From contig OX637296.1 in NCBI GenBank assembly GCA_951799445.1, forward strand, positions 3,596,001 to 3,660,000: 64,000 nt of DNA, in the 5' to 3' direction. The position numbers and the translations under genes were made by a program. This stretch comes from Pseudisothecium myosuroides. Its lineage: Eukaryota; Streptophyta; Bryopsida; Hypnales; Lembophyllaceae. This document shows, one piece after another, positions 49,691 through 61,585 of this stretch. Each line of letters starts with the position of its first letter. Position 1 is the first letter of the stretch. Under the pieces are notes generated by a model that saw only the letters and a list, made by a program, of their open reading frames with translations, was not told the origin of the DNA and did no database searches.

Positions 49691-51120
49691 CACAGTCTAA
49701 GAATTACACATAAGGTAAGGCAGAGCCGTCCAAGTAACCAATTTTGGACATATCTGGAGTAGTGCACTGTGAAGCAAATATTTTCCTATGTACAAAATAG
49801 AAATGATAGGGATTGTAAAAAATTTGGTAATTTTATCACTTGAACTGAAATTATTAATAATTTTGAAAGCCAAAAGTTGGTCGGGATCCATGATGTCCAA
49901 TGTCTAGACTATTCCAAAACTGCTCATTTAAGAGACGACTTCTTGTTCACTTTAGCAATCCAAACCAAGCACATGTGTCATGACAAGAATGGAGGAGATG
50001 ATGTTTGGAACCCAAGAATTCATGGTTGGAAATTAGTCACAGCCTCTCATGAATTTAAGACACTCTATTGAATGTTGATGGGGCAGTGGTTGGTAATGGG
50101 CGGCTCAACCTTAGAGGCACCTGAAAGCGTCCTTGTACCCAATGGTGTTCCTTTCTAGGAAGGGTAGCCATTTTGAAACCTAAACGTAGACAAACCATGC
50201 ATAGCTTAATGTTTGTTGACCAAAATGATAAGCCATATATGGTCCACCGAGATTTACATCTTCTTCCGAGAATGGGATGCCAATTGGGTACAAGGACGCT
50301 TTCCAATGCCTCTACCTTAAGTTAGGGAAATGACCAACTTCAAGTTCAACGACGTCCCTCTTTTCAAACTTGTCCACTTTCAATACTCGTCAAGGATTCT
50401 CGGCCAAGATCATTGTGGGTTCAAATGTTGTAGGGGATGAAATTTGGAGAATGATTGTAATGGGTGTGATTATTTACCTTAACCCGTGAAGGCCATTGAG
50501 GATCAAAAGGGTCCAATGAATGACTTCATTATTTATTGTAAAAAACAAGAATGCACCTACTAGTTCAATAATAAGAGCATTTTAGTGACTACCTTGGTCA
50601 TGAAGGCCGTGTCCTTCAAGGGTTAATTTGTTCAAAACAAGGGTGCAAAGCTTCAACTTAATCCAAAGTAGCAGACAATGTGGGAAGTGCATTATTTCTT
50701 AATCTCTAATTTATAGCAGGGTTTTGAGGTTTAAAACTGGTCGACAATACTTGTATTCACTGCATGGCTAAAAGCTTATCTTTATTTATTATCTAACAAA
50801 TCCTACCATAGGATCCTTTTGTTAAGTTGTTCAAGTACATCCTTCTGAAATTTTAGAGTGAAAAATGTCTCCAATTGCACATTCATGTGTTTAAACTTCC
50901 AATAGTAGTTTTTCTCAACTCTCTCCAAAAGAAAATTTTTGTCTTCCAACATTTTCAGGAAAAACCATGTATGTCCCATAACTTGTGCAATTTAGTCAAT
51001 ATGTGGAAAAACCGGGGTTGAGATTATGTGAAAATAATTTGACCAAAAAAACTTTGTTATTCTTCTTTTAAAAAACTATAAATGGAAAGGTAGTATTGGA
51101 TGAAAGGAAAATCTAAAACA
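49691..51120. repeat. S block, unit 4
   Basis: Full collinear copy. Supplies the empty site CATTTAAGAG (49925-49934) for the 12328-13540 element and the empty TA site near 49790. No gene. Confidence 0.8.
50483..50622. mobile_element. Small TTAA-family MITE in S block
   Basis: TTAA both sides, start CCCGTGAAGGCCATTG, end GTGTCCTTCAAGG. Confidence 0.7.
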
Positions 51121-51363
51121 GGATGGTTTCTCTTACAGACAGTTGCGGGGTGGCTTTGTACAGACGGCGGGATTCCAAGGGGGGACACGATGGGATGAGC
51201 GGGACTCGACCTGAAGGGGGGAACAAGGCCGTGGAAAAGTCAAAGTCGGGGGGAGAAGACACGTGGCAGTCTTGCAGTCTAAGAATTACACATAAGGTTT
51301 GTCCATAACCAATTTTGGACATATCTGGAGTAGTGCAATGTGAAGCAAATATTTTCCTATGTA
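51121..51363. repeat. Solitary guanine-run segment with G-box
   Basis: As at 39450-39663; CACGTG near 51262. It ends at the TA into which train 3 is inserted. Confidence 0.7.
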
Positions 51364-52236
51364 CAGTACCCTCCAAAAACTCTTGCAACCCCACTTTTGC
51401 AGCCCTTCAAATTTTTCTTCTTTAATTTCATTTTAAGAATTTTTTTCTCAAAACTATCCTATTAAATTTATTATTTATGCAATCTTGATCAACACACCAA
51501 ATTTCAATTTCAAAAAACAAAAAATCCATTTCTGGTAAATTGTTTTGTGTGTTTTTCAGTGTGTTACATAAAAATTGATTGAAAAATATTGGTGATGAAT
51601 TTTTTAAATTTTTTTGTAGAAAAATTTAAGAAACATCAATGCGAACATTTCACTTTGGGGAAAAAGTTGCATTACGAAGGAAAAATTTCACTACAGAGAA
51701 TTCAATGTCAAGGGATTGCCTTCCCAAATTTTATGAAATAGATATTTCTAAATTGTAATTATATTTTACTAATTGACCCTTGTATTTTGACTTCTTCTGT
51801 ACCTTTGAGCATTATGGTGCAATTGGTTTTCCAAACCTAATTCTAATTTAGAGATATTTGTTGTACGAAATTCTGGGAAGGCAATCCCTTGACATTGAAT
51901 TCTCTATAGTGAAAATTGTTTCCTTGGTAATGCAACTTTTTCCTCAAAGTGAGATGTGCACATTGATGTTTCATAAATGTTTTCACAATTTTTTTTTTAA
52001 TTCATCACCAATATTTTTCAATCAATTTTTATGTAACACATTGAAAAACACACGAAACAATTTACCAAAAATGGAATTTTTGTTTTTTGAAATTGAAATT
52101 TGGTGTGTTGATCAAGATTGCATAAATTAATAAATTTAATAGGATATTTTTGAGAAAAAATTCTTAAAACGAAATTAAAGAAGAAAAATTCAAAGGGCTG
52201 CAAAAGTGGGGTTGCAAGAGTTTTTGAAGGGTACTG
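51364..52236. mobile_element. 873-bp foldback element, mariner-like, train 3 element 1
   Basis: TA at 51362-51363 and 52237-52238. Ends CAGTACCCTCCAAAAACTC and GAGTTTTTGAAGGGTACTG. The left arm (about 51364-51780) pairs with the right arm (about 51835-52236) with few mismatches. It is the best long palindrome of the window and occurs once here. Confidence 0.9.
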
Positions 52237-52238
52237 TA

Positions 52239-52781
52239 CAGTGTCCTACCAAAAAGATAAATGATGATGGTTTGGAAAATTAGTTTTCTTTGCATAATGT
52301 AAAACAAATTTGACATTTTCTGTTTTGCATAATCAACATTGATATGTTATGCAATCCCAATCAACCATACCAAATTCCAATTTCAAAAAATTAAAACTCC
52401 ATTTTTGGTCAATTTTTAATTTAATTTTCATGGTTTTACATATGAAAATTCATTGAAGAACATTGGTGATGAATTTTTTTAATTTAATTGTGGAGATATG
52501 TAGGAAATCTCCATACGCTCATCTTTTCTTCAACAAGCATCTCCAAAAAAATTTCACAATTCCCTCTAAAAAGATTTCCATTTTGGCGTGATTTTGCCCT
52601 TAGTTTGAAAATAAATATCTCTTTATTGTAATTAGATTTTTGCATTTTTCCTTCTTGCTATAACTACTTTGGTACCTGAGAGTGTGATGGTACAATTCCT
52701 TTGCAAAATCCTAATTATAGTGAAAAAATACTTCATTTCAAAACTAAAGGTGAAATCACGTATCTTTTTGGTAGGCCACTG
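52239..52781. mobile_element. Tc1/mariner-like MITE, train 3 element 2
   Basis: Shares TA 52237-52238 with the foldback element. Same family as 14902-15442; keeps the uninterrupted GCTATAACTAC site. Confidence 0.8.
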
Positions 52782-52783
52782 TA

Positions 52784-53837
52784 CGGTGACCTACCAAAAA
52801 TTCTTGCACTATCTTTTTATTCCCATAAAAACATCTCCATTTTCAAATACTATTTTTCACCATTTTGATGCAATTCTTGCATCATTGCATTCCTATGTAG
52901 TCCTGATCATGCGAGGGTTGCTATTATGTGAGCATAGGAGTGTGAGCCCATGAGCCTAGAATACCACACACCTATGTTATAGGTGTACATACAATAGAAA
53001 CCGTCTATGATTATGGGGTATATGTATTACAAATACCCATATTATAGGTGTTTATGATATACACACCTTCTATAGTGTGTAGTATCTATACTATAGGTAC
53101 CTATATTGTAGGCTCAATGCTCACAAGCTCGCATTCTTGGGCTCACATACTAGCACCGTTGGTTTTACATGGATATTTATTAAAAAATAATGGTAATGAA
53201 TTTTTTAATTTGACTGCAGAGATATGTAGGGAACATCCATACACACATCATTCCTTCAACAAGCACCTCCAAAAAAGTTTCACAATTTTCTACATAGAGA
53301 TTTCAATGTTGGGGAGACAATGTCCTAATTTTGAAAAATATATATCTTTTTATTGTAATCAAATTTTGGCAAGGTAATTGAACCATAATGTTCAAATATA
53401 CAAAGTTAGTTGTAGCGTGATGGTCAAATAGCAAAATCTATTTAAAATATAAAGATACCTACTTCACAAACTTTGGTCACACGACACTTTATTTTGAACT
53501 CTTCCTAGAAGGAAAATTTGTGAAACTTTTTTGGAGATGCTTGTTGAAGGAAAGATGTGTATAAGGATGTTTTCTACTTATTTCTACAATTGAACAAAAA
53601 AAAATTAATTACCAATGTTTTTTATAAATGATCACATAAAAACATAAAACAAAATGAAATTTTTTATTTAAAATAGAATTTTATTTTCTTAAAGTTGAAA
53701 TTTGATATGCATAACGATGACTACATAGGGATGCATTGATGCAATATTTGCATCAAAACTGTGAAAAACAACATTTGATATTAGAGGTGTTTGTATGGAA
53801 ACAAAAAGAAAGTGTAAGAATTTTTGGTAGGGCACTA
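52784..53837. mobile_element. Tc1/mariner-like foldback MITE, train 3 element 3 (interrupted)
   Basis: Shares TA 52782-52783, ends at TA 53838-53839. Same family as 15445-16316 and 42551-43423; about 100 bp of its left arm is replaced by 52911-53160. Confidence 0.8.
52911..53160. mobile_element. Foldback insertion replacing part of a MITE
   Basis: Its ends resemble each other inverted (GGTTGCTATTATGTGAGC against GCTCACATACTAGCACC). The interior repeats short palindromes of the type CCTATATTATAGG. Relative to 42680-42765, about 100 bp of host was lost. Class unknown. Confidence 0.6.
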
Positions 53838-53839
53838 TA

Positions 53840-55264
53840 CAAAAAAAAATGATAGGGATTGCAAAAAATTTGGTAATTTTATTACATGAACTGAAATTAT
53901 TATGAATTTTGAAAGCCAAAAGTTGGTCCGGACCCATGTCCAATGTCTAGACTATTCCAAAACCGCTCATTTATGAGACTACTTCTTGTTCACTCTGGCA
54001 CTCCAAACCAAGCACATGTGTCATAACAAGAATGGAGGAATTGATGTTCGGAACCCAAAAACTCACAATAGGAAATTAGTCACAACCTCTCATAAATTTG
54101 AGACACTCTATTGAATGTTGATGAGGCAAGGGTTGGTAATGGGCGGCTCAACCTCGGAGGCACTTGAAAGTGTCCCTCTACCCAATGGTGTCCCTTTCTA
54201 GAAAGAGTAGTCATTTCAAAACCTAAATCTAGACAAACTATACATAACTTATTGTTTGTTGACCAAAATGATAAGCCATATATGGTCCACCTAGATTTAT
54301 GTTCCAAAATTACTCTTCTTCCTAAAATGGGACGCCAATTGCGTATAGGAACGCTTTCCGGTGCCTCTACCTTAAGTTAGGGCAATGACCAACTTCAAGC
54401 TCAACAATGTCCCTCTTTTCAATACTCATCCAAGATTCTTGGCCAAGATTTGTGGCCTTAAATGTTGTAGGAGATGGAATATGGAGAATGATTGTAATGG
54501 TTTGTGATTACCTTAACCCTTGAAGGACATGGAGGACCGAAAGTGTCCAACGAAAGACTTCATTATTTATTGTAAAAACCAAGAATGCACCTACTAGTTC
54601 AATAATAGGAGCATTTTAGTGACTACCTTAGCCATGAAGGCTGCATCCTTCAAGGGCTAACTTGTTCAAAACAAGGGTGCAAAGCTTCATCTTAATCCAA
54701 AATAGAACATGATATGGGAAGTGCATTATTTCTTAATTCCTAATTTAAAGCGGTGTTTTGAGGCCCAAAACTGCTCCAAAATGCTTGTATTTACTGCAAG
54801 GCTTAAATGATATCTTTATTTATTATCTAACAAATCCTACCATAGGATCCTTTTGTTAACTTGTCCAAGTACATCCTTTGAAAATTTTAGAGTGAAAAGT
54901 GCCTCCAATTGCACATTCATAAGTCTAAACTTCCCAAAGTAGTCTTTTTTAGCTCTTTCCAAAAGAAAAGTTTTGTCCTCCAACATTTTCAGGAAAAAAC
55001 ATGCATGTCATATAACTAATGCAATTTAGTCAATATGTAGAAAAACTAAGGTTGAGATTACATGAAAAAGAATTTAACCAAAAAAAATTTGTTATTCTTC
55101 TTTCAAAAAATTATAAATGGAAAGATAGTATTGGATGTAAAGAAAATCTAAAACACTAATAAGGTTTACAAAAAATTGAAAATTATAAATTTCAATGGTG
55201 GAAATGATTTAGAAAGCAACATATATCCTGTGTTGTTTTTTCTTTGGAAATTTTCAATATTGAG
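53840..55264. repeat. S block following train 3
   Basis: Closest to 43426-45116, lacking its 249-bp insertion. No gene. Confidence 0.8.
54517..54656. mobile_element. Small TTAA-family MITE in S block
   Basis: CCCTTGAAGGACATGG start after TTAA, CATCCTTCAAGGG end before CTAA, as at 44103-44242. Confidence 0.7.
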
Positions 55265-55760
55265 TTCAATATTTCCATCCACTTGTGATCCAATGGAAAT
55301 TAGCACCTACAAATTCTTACCTAGAAAGTACATCTTTGAACATGAAGAGCTTCAATCAATTTCAGATTCACTTATTATCAATACCTTTTAAATTATTGTT
55401 TAATACTTTGTGTATAAAATAAACATGCTAACTTCTAAAGTGCATTGAAATCCTCTTTCCATTGCTAACAAGATTTGACAAAAACAAAGATATTCACATG
55501 GCAGGTCATTAATTGTAATGCTAACTTAATTTATTGAGAATATTAAGAAATGTTGCAATGATGGTGTGAATATAGTAGCTACAATAACTTGTTTTAACAT
55601 AATTACACCTAAATTTGGTCCCTATAGATTCTTGTCTAAAATATATTCCTACTATTCATGAGAGTCTATTGTTGGATTTAGAAACTCCTATTTTTAGCAC
55701 TTCAAAAATTCATATTTAGTGTCTACATTTCATACGATGGGATCCTATAGGACACAATTA

Positions 55761-56843
55761 GAGGTATCAGTCATATATTATACACCACCTTGGTGTCACC
55801 TTGTTTGTCCACTTGTTTCTTGAAGTGCACTTCTTTAACCCCTAAAGGACCAAGGCCTTTTTTCTGCCCCAAAACACTCAAACTGCCATATCTATAGCAA
55901 AGAGTAAAAAAAAATGAAAATTGTTTTTTTTTTTCACATTTAATTGTAGGATCTTACACCTAGATAGTATGAGAATGTGTGGAAAAAATTTCAGAGTTTT
56001 TGACCACACAAATTGCAAGATATCTGCGTTTAAAGTGAAAAAAAACAAGTTTTTCATGACATTGCAGGACTAGATTTTTTTACTTTGAACATTTTTAACT
56101 TAAATTTTTTGCACTACAGAGTTTTGAGCTTTAAACCTATATAGTGGAGAATTGAGTTGAGAGTCTAGGGGAAAAAAAAAATTCAAAAAAACTTAATTAT
56201 CATTCTTAATAAAATTGTTAAATAGAAGTAGGTACGACATAGAAGGAAAATCTAAAATATTCATATATTTTAGATGGAATTAAAATCCACTAATCCCAAT
56301 GGTGAGATTGTTCTAGCAAGTAAATCACACCATTTAAAAAAAAATTGCATTCAGAAATGAATCCTACAAGTTATTTTTTTCAAGAAGATGCTCTAACTGC
56401 CCGAAAAACAAGAATGTCCATAACTTTCTCATAACAAATCCAAATGAAATGAATCAAAGCTTTTCAAATAGACAAAAATATAATCTATGAGAAATAATAT
56501 ATATAAAAAAAAATCGAATTTTTGTCCATTTTTTTTTTGCTGCCCGGGCCCCCGTCCCCTCATTCGAGCTTATTTGGTCATAACTTTTGTTCCTGTTCAC
56601 TAATTGTGAAAAATATTATATACCCACAAAGCTTATCAGTTTTTCTATCTCCAAAAAAAATTTCAAAAAATCACGACAAAATTTCAGCCCATAAGTACCT
56701 GCCCAAAAACGCATTTGTCCCCCGAAGGGACAATGGTCCTTTAGGGGTTAAAGGCTACCTTTCCAAACTTCATCCACACATAGGTACCTAGGAACAAGAC
56801 CTTTGCTATGTAAATATCTCAAAAATCTAAAGAACTGTATGAG
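55761..56843 (-). pseudogene. Exon-1 fragment interrupted by a TTAA-family element
   Basis: The relic parts 55761-55838 and 56752-56843 join at TTAA to give the same text as 45612-45780. Confidence 0.75.
55839..56747. mobile_element. TTAA-flanked element, 909 bp, with demonstrable empty site
   Basis: TTAA at 55835-55838 and 56748-56751. Ends CCCCTAAAGGACC and GGTCCTTTAGGGG are perfect inverted repeats. The empty site is at about 45681-45700 (CTTTAAAGG), and also near 7795. Confidence 0.95.
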
Positions 56844-56858
56844 ACTTATCCTTTAGAG

Positions 56859-57009
56859 CAGGGCTTTTTTTTTCGCACTGTAGATGAACAGTGGAGCCCC
56901 TCTGTGCCCTCCGTTTGCTGGTCAATATTTGGAGGGAGCTAGGCATAGTGGCGGAAATTTGTCAGATGGAGTTGGAATCTGGCAAAATTTCGCCAAAAAA
57001 AAAACCCTA
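56859..57009. mobile_element. hAT-type MITE, 151 bp
   Basis: An 8-bp duplication CTTTAGAG flanks it (56851-56858 and 57010-57017). Ends are CAGGGCTTTTTTTTT and the complement of AAAAAAAAAACCCTA. CAGGG-type termini with 8-bp duplications are the hAT signature. The site is empty near 45789 and 7893. Confidence 0.9.
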
Positions 57010-57607
57010 CTTTAGAGGGCCAGGGTGAACCGATCCCTTGCTTGTCCTCCCAAAGTCATTTCAAGTGTGCATATAAAAAAAAGGGCCCCCTATTTTATGC
57101 TTGATTAATTTATCTTCTACGGCTCTACCTAGCTAATTTGAGGCCTTTGATTCCAAAAATGAACTCCAAATTTCAAAGTTTTATCAAGTGTGACAAATAA
57201 AAAGTTCCTATATTTTCCTTAGGAACAAAATCAGGGATGAGCGAGGGGGTTGGTTTAACCTGGCCCTTTAATACCTACACAATGATTGAAAAAACTGAAT
57301 CTATGCTTTGTTCAGTTTCACTCCATGCGCCATAAAGGGTTGAACGTCACAGCCACAGCCCCAAGCTCACTTTGTAGTGTATTTTCAAAAACTCTGACAA
57401 ATAAGGGTTATTAATGGAATTGGAGCTTCCCTAATGCTGCACTTATTAAGTTAGTGCCCATTTTGATTGAATGCAAAAGAAATGAATACACTGTCTCAAC
57501 AGATTTGGCTCTTCAGTTGCACCCCAAGGGCCTCTCCGCAGCTCTATCCACCTCCAAATATCACTCCTACACATCCTAAAATGCTCAGCAAAGAGGAAAA
57601 ACAGACT

Positions 57608-57679
57608 GAAGGTTCGGTACATTGTGAAATTTCACGTCTTATGTTCTGCACCGGTCGGTATTCACATAAATGGAATTAC
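57608..57679. repeat. 72-bp segment, orientation B
   Basis: Same orientation as 8678-8749. Confidence 0.9.
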
Positions 57680-57881
57680 ACCACGAAGACATGAAGTCTG
57701 CACTAAACTTACACGATTAACACCGTTACATTACTGCTAAGTAGAACCAAAGTGCGCTACATGTGCAGGTGTATCCAACTATTATCCAGCTATTCTCGAA
57801 CTCAGATGCAGACTTCCAGGGCTTCCGCATCACCAGAAGGCCGAGCCATGAGGCCTGCAGGGGTGATTTTGTTGAGGCATG

Positions 57882-60503
57882 CTATTCCTCCATCTCCACC
57901 TCCGAGCTTGGAAATCCTTGATTGATGACTTGCAGCTGCTGCTGAACAAAATGCTGAGATTCGAGCTGAGAAATGCGAATCCTAAATTCCTCGAGTTGCT
58001 GCTGCTGAAGGCGTTGCTGATTTTGCAACACCGAATTTTGGGCACCGAGTTCTATAAGTTGCTGATAAGTTATCAGCTCTTGCTGGTTATAAACAATTTG
58101 AAATGAGTTCAATTGGTTGCTGTTGTTGAGACCCATTCCACTCTGTGTGTCTGGAGTGAGCTGTGAAATCGGTATTGCAGATTCTTCCGGAAAACCAAGG
58201 CTGTGGCCAGTGGAAGTCACAAAACCCTGAACATCATGGATCCACCAAAAGATGTCAAGACGTACAATAGCAAGGTTAGTGCATAATTTGGGATAAGGCA
58301 ACAGCGTAACCCAATTGCGGGAAGTTTCCTGTCCGGTGGCATGAAAAATCACCCGATTACGATGCAAACACGTGACCATGCGACCACTTCGAAATGGAGT
58401 TGCTGTTAGTTAGGTTCTATCACAATCAAAGATGCTTCCCAAATTGAAAATACATTGGAGATGCATTATTTCAGGGTTCGAGACGACTCTAGGCTTGCAA
58501 TTGAGAGATACTGATACTTTAAGCATGAACAAACTCATCCACTAATTCACATGGTGTCCAAATAGTACATGTTTTAATGATTCATTAGTTTACGCTCCAG
58601 AATGGGGTTCGCCCAATTGTCGTAGTGAAAAAACACTCAAACCGGTTGAAAGCCCAAGGAATGGGTGGTTTACCTCATGCATTCCAACGAAGGATTGTGA
58701 TGCGCATTCCAAACCTTGATCGTCAAGCATGGCAGTAGCCATTCCCGAGTTCTCCGCCGGATTCACAAGAAGAGGTACTTGACGCTCCGCTGAGTTCAAC
58801 AAGCTTGTTTCAGAAGTGAGTGTTTGAAGTAAATCCCACTGGTCACTGCCGTCCAAACTCATTCCAACCTCTGTGTTTGGTGTCAGTTGCGAAAGTAGGA
58901 GAGCAGATCCCTCTTCAAAACCAAGGCTATGGTCATTAGAAAGCGCAAGACCCTGAACATCATCCGCCAAATGGTGTCAGAAACCTAAACCAGCAAGCTA
59001 GTGCACTTGTGATAAGGCAGAAACCCACTAAAGCCTGCGCTTCCTTTTCTTGGCTTTATAAATCATCCATTTATAAAGCCAACACATGGCCATATGAGGT
59101 ATTTCTTGGTTCTATCGCATCCAAAGATGCTTGTTGAAGATACACTGCAAATGCATCATCTCAAGGTTCAAATGCGACTGGAACCCTCGTGAGAATTCAA
59201 ATGACACTAATAAACACCAATGAACTACCATTGGGTGACACATAAAACACCAATAAGTTCATTGCTTACTCATGTAGACTAGCTAGTATCCTCATAGTAT
59301 ATATTTTAATGCTTCGATGAATTAGAATTCTCTCAGGAACGGGAACAAGACCTAAAAACAGATTCCATTCTACTAGTGAAAACCACGCAAAAGCAGAAGG
59401 ACTAAGTTTCTTACCTCACGCATTCCACCAAATGATTGTGAGGCGCATTCCCAACCTTGGTCGTCAGGCACGGCCATATCCATTCGCAAGTTCTCCACCT
59501 GACTCACAAGGGCTGGCTGTTGATGTTCATCGGAGTTCAGCAAGCTCGCGGTACGAAAGTCCCAAATTACCTCATCTTGCTCTGGCGTCTCCTCATTTTC
59601 CCAAGCTTCAAACAATTCCTGCAGCAACAAGGCTTCCGTCTTCTTTTTAAAATCTTCATAAACCTTCTTTGCTTGATCTATCACCCACGCCCGAAGCTCC
59701 AGGCCGGTGAAGCTTCGCTCTTCCTCACTCATGGGTGGGACCTGAAACCAGCCATCCAGTAAACCTGCATCTCTGTTGTAGTAGAAGGCAGCAATAAGAA
59801 ACTTATTGTGTGCCTCTTGTGGGCTGGCGAACCGCCCAAGTTCGAGCTTTGGCACTGTTTCGCCGTTCCACGTAGGAGGTGTCAATCGTGCATCATACAC
59901 CACCTTGGTGCGACCTTGCTTGTCCACTCGTTTTCTCTCGTACACTCCTCTAAGCGGGGCTACCTCTCTGAACTTAATCCACACATAGGCGCCCAGGAAC
60001 AGGACTACTGCTACGTAAACATCTCGAAAATCTAAAGAACTCCGTGAGTATGCTTTCGAGCTACCTAGGTCCACATTCCCCGTGAGGTATTGGTATACCA
60101 AAGACAGTAGAACCACTGCTGACACAACAACGGCGTAAGACAGGATTGAGGCCTCGGAGGCCTCTTCAGGAAAATCCGCCCAGTCGTCACCGTAACATGA
60201 TGTCCACATGGAGTACACAAGCCTTCGAGGCCCGCCTTCCAACCAATCATTTAGTGATGCTTGGATTGCATTTACCCATCGTAGCAGGGAATCAATTAAC
60301 AGGCGATCTGGAACAAAATAACATCCACGCCAGAGGTCCACATCCAAACCAACCTTTGCACTGCCTACGATTGCCCTCGAATGAAAATTCAAAGCCCCAA
60401 GTGCCAGTGTCCCATTCTTGGCTACAGCACCAGCCAAGCCTCCATCACGCAGTCCAGATAATTTCGAATAAAACTCATCTATGCCAGAAAAAACCCTTTT
60501 CAT
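57882..60503 (-). CDS. Array gene copy 5: two-membrane-segment, coiled-coil protein, 570 aa
   Basis: Exons 60503-59415 (363 codons), 58952-58674 (93) and 58226-57882 (114 plus TAG); all junctions phase 0, introns 462 and 447 bp. Residues 1-115 are a conserved soluble region (MKRVFSGIDEFYSKL, HSRAIVGSAKVG, RWVNAIQASLNDWLEGG). Membrane segments lie at about 121-139 and 161-177. The charged region to about 300 includes VVYDARLTPP, QEAHNKFLIAAFYYN, WFQVPPMSEEERS and ELRAWVIDQAKKVYEDFKKK. Then comes a module SLLNSxEHQxPALV...DDQGxECASQSFGGM, repeated at the end of exon 2, and a DVQG...HSLGF module starting exons 2 and 3. The end is a Gln-rich coiled coil. No secretion signal is evident. Full promoter block. 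Subfamily I; structurally the intact twin of copy 1. Function unknown. Confidence 0.7.
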
Positions 60504-61020
60504 GGCCTCTAGTGCACACTATCCCGCACTCCACTGGCGTCCTCTGTAGAGAGTACCAAATGCAAACTCGAGTACGTGCTAGGCCGACCAACAGCACGTG
60601 CACACACCACAATTCCTAATTAAGGGCGAGAGATGAACTCGATGCAACTGGAGTCGATCAGAAACGTCTTTGCTTGCTCAGGCTGAAACAATACCGACAC
60701 TCACCCAGGGCCCCTTCAAACTTCCCCAAGTGAACCTCTAATTGAAATTGAGAATGTGCAACTGGCAGGCAAGCGTACGTCTGCCAAGAGAAAACTGAGT
60801 GACGAGCTTGGGTGAGTCCTGGCTTGGTGATGTGAGCTTAAATAGAGCCACTGAGCAAGAGCTCGGGTGGCTTTGTACAGACACAGTTGCGGGGGGGACG
60901 GCGGGATTCCAAGGGGGGGACACGACGAGCCAAGCTGAAGGGGGGACTCGACCTGAAGGGAGGAACAAGGCCGTGGAAAAGTCAAAGTCGGGGGGGAGGG
61001 AGAAGACACGTGGCAGTCTC
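60504..61020 (-). promoter_or_regulatory. Promoter region of copy 5
   Basis: Minus-strand TATTGTTTCAG (about 60690), guanine runs (60890-61000) and G-box CACGTG at 61007-61012. Confidence 0.5.
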
Positions 61021-61162
61021 ACAGTTTAAGAATTACACATATGGTAAGGCAGAGCCGCCCTTAACTGACCAAATAACCAATTTTGGACATATCTGGAGTA
61101 GTGCACTGTGAAGCAAATATTTTCCTATGTACAGAAATAGATGGGGATTGCAAAAAATTACT

Positions 61163-61580
61163 CCGTACACCCAAATGTGCCACTGACCTTAAACTGCCAT
61201 CTTTACTATGTGTACATCTCTAAAATCAGTTCTGTATCTATGTATAGTACTAGAACCTCTCTAAGTTGATCCCCTTTAAGTCAATAAAGCGTTGTCAAAA
61301 AGTATTGATTGTCGGTCCCAACTTAACAATATGAACCACATACGAACATGATGACCCTCCCTAATGTAGTAACCTCTCTAACTCAATGTATTAGGCCGGT
61401 CCCAACTCTATCAACTTAGAGAGGTTCTACTGTAGAAGAAACGCTTTTAGAACCAAACTTTGTTCCTTCATAGCTTTTGCATACATCGTCCAAATGCCAC
61501 GATCTCTGAACATATGAAAATATGACCAATTTAAATATAGTAAATAGGCTTGGTAGCAAAAAATGGCGGTTTGGGATGTA
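61163..61580. repeat. Segment inverted relative to 28352-28615
   Basis: It begins near TACACCCAAATGTGCCACTG and ends near AAAATGGCGGTTTGGG. It contains the Emigrant-like MITE, which the unit-2 version lacks. Confidence 0.75.
61247..61432. mobile_element. Emigrant/pogo-like MITE, 186 bp
   Basis: Ends AGAACCTCTCTAAGTTGAT and ATCAACTTAGAGAGGTTCT are perfect inverted repeats, and TA lies at both edges. The terminus (CAGTAGAACCTCT on the complement) closely resembles the Emigrant family of pogo-type MITEs. Confidence 0.85.
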
Positions 61581-61585
61581 CCTAC

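Larger units (their letters stand above)
55265..57881. repeat. P block, unit 5
   Basis: Collinear with 7220-8951 and 45117-47217, enlarged by a TTAA-family element and a hAT-type MITE. Confidence 0.8.
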
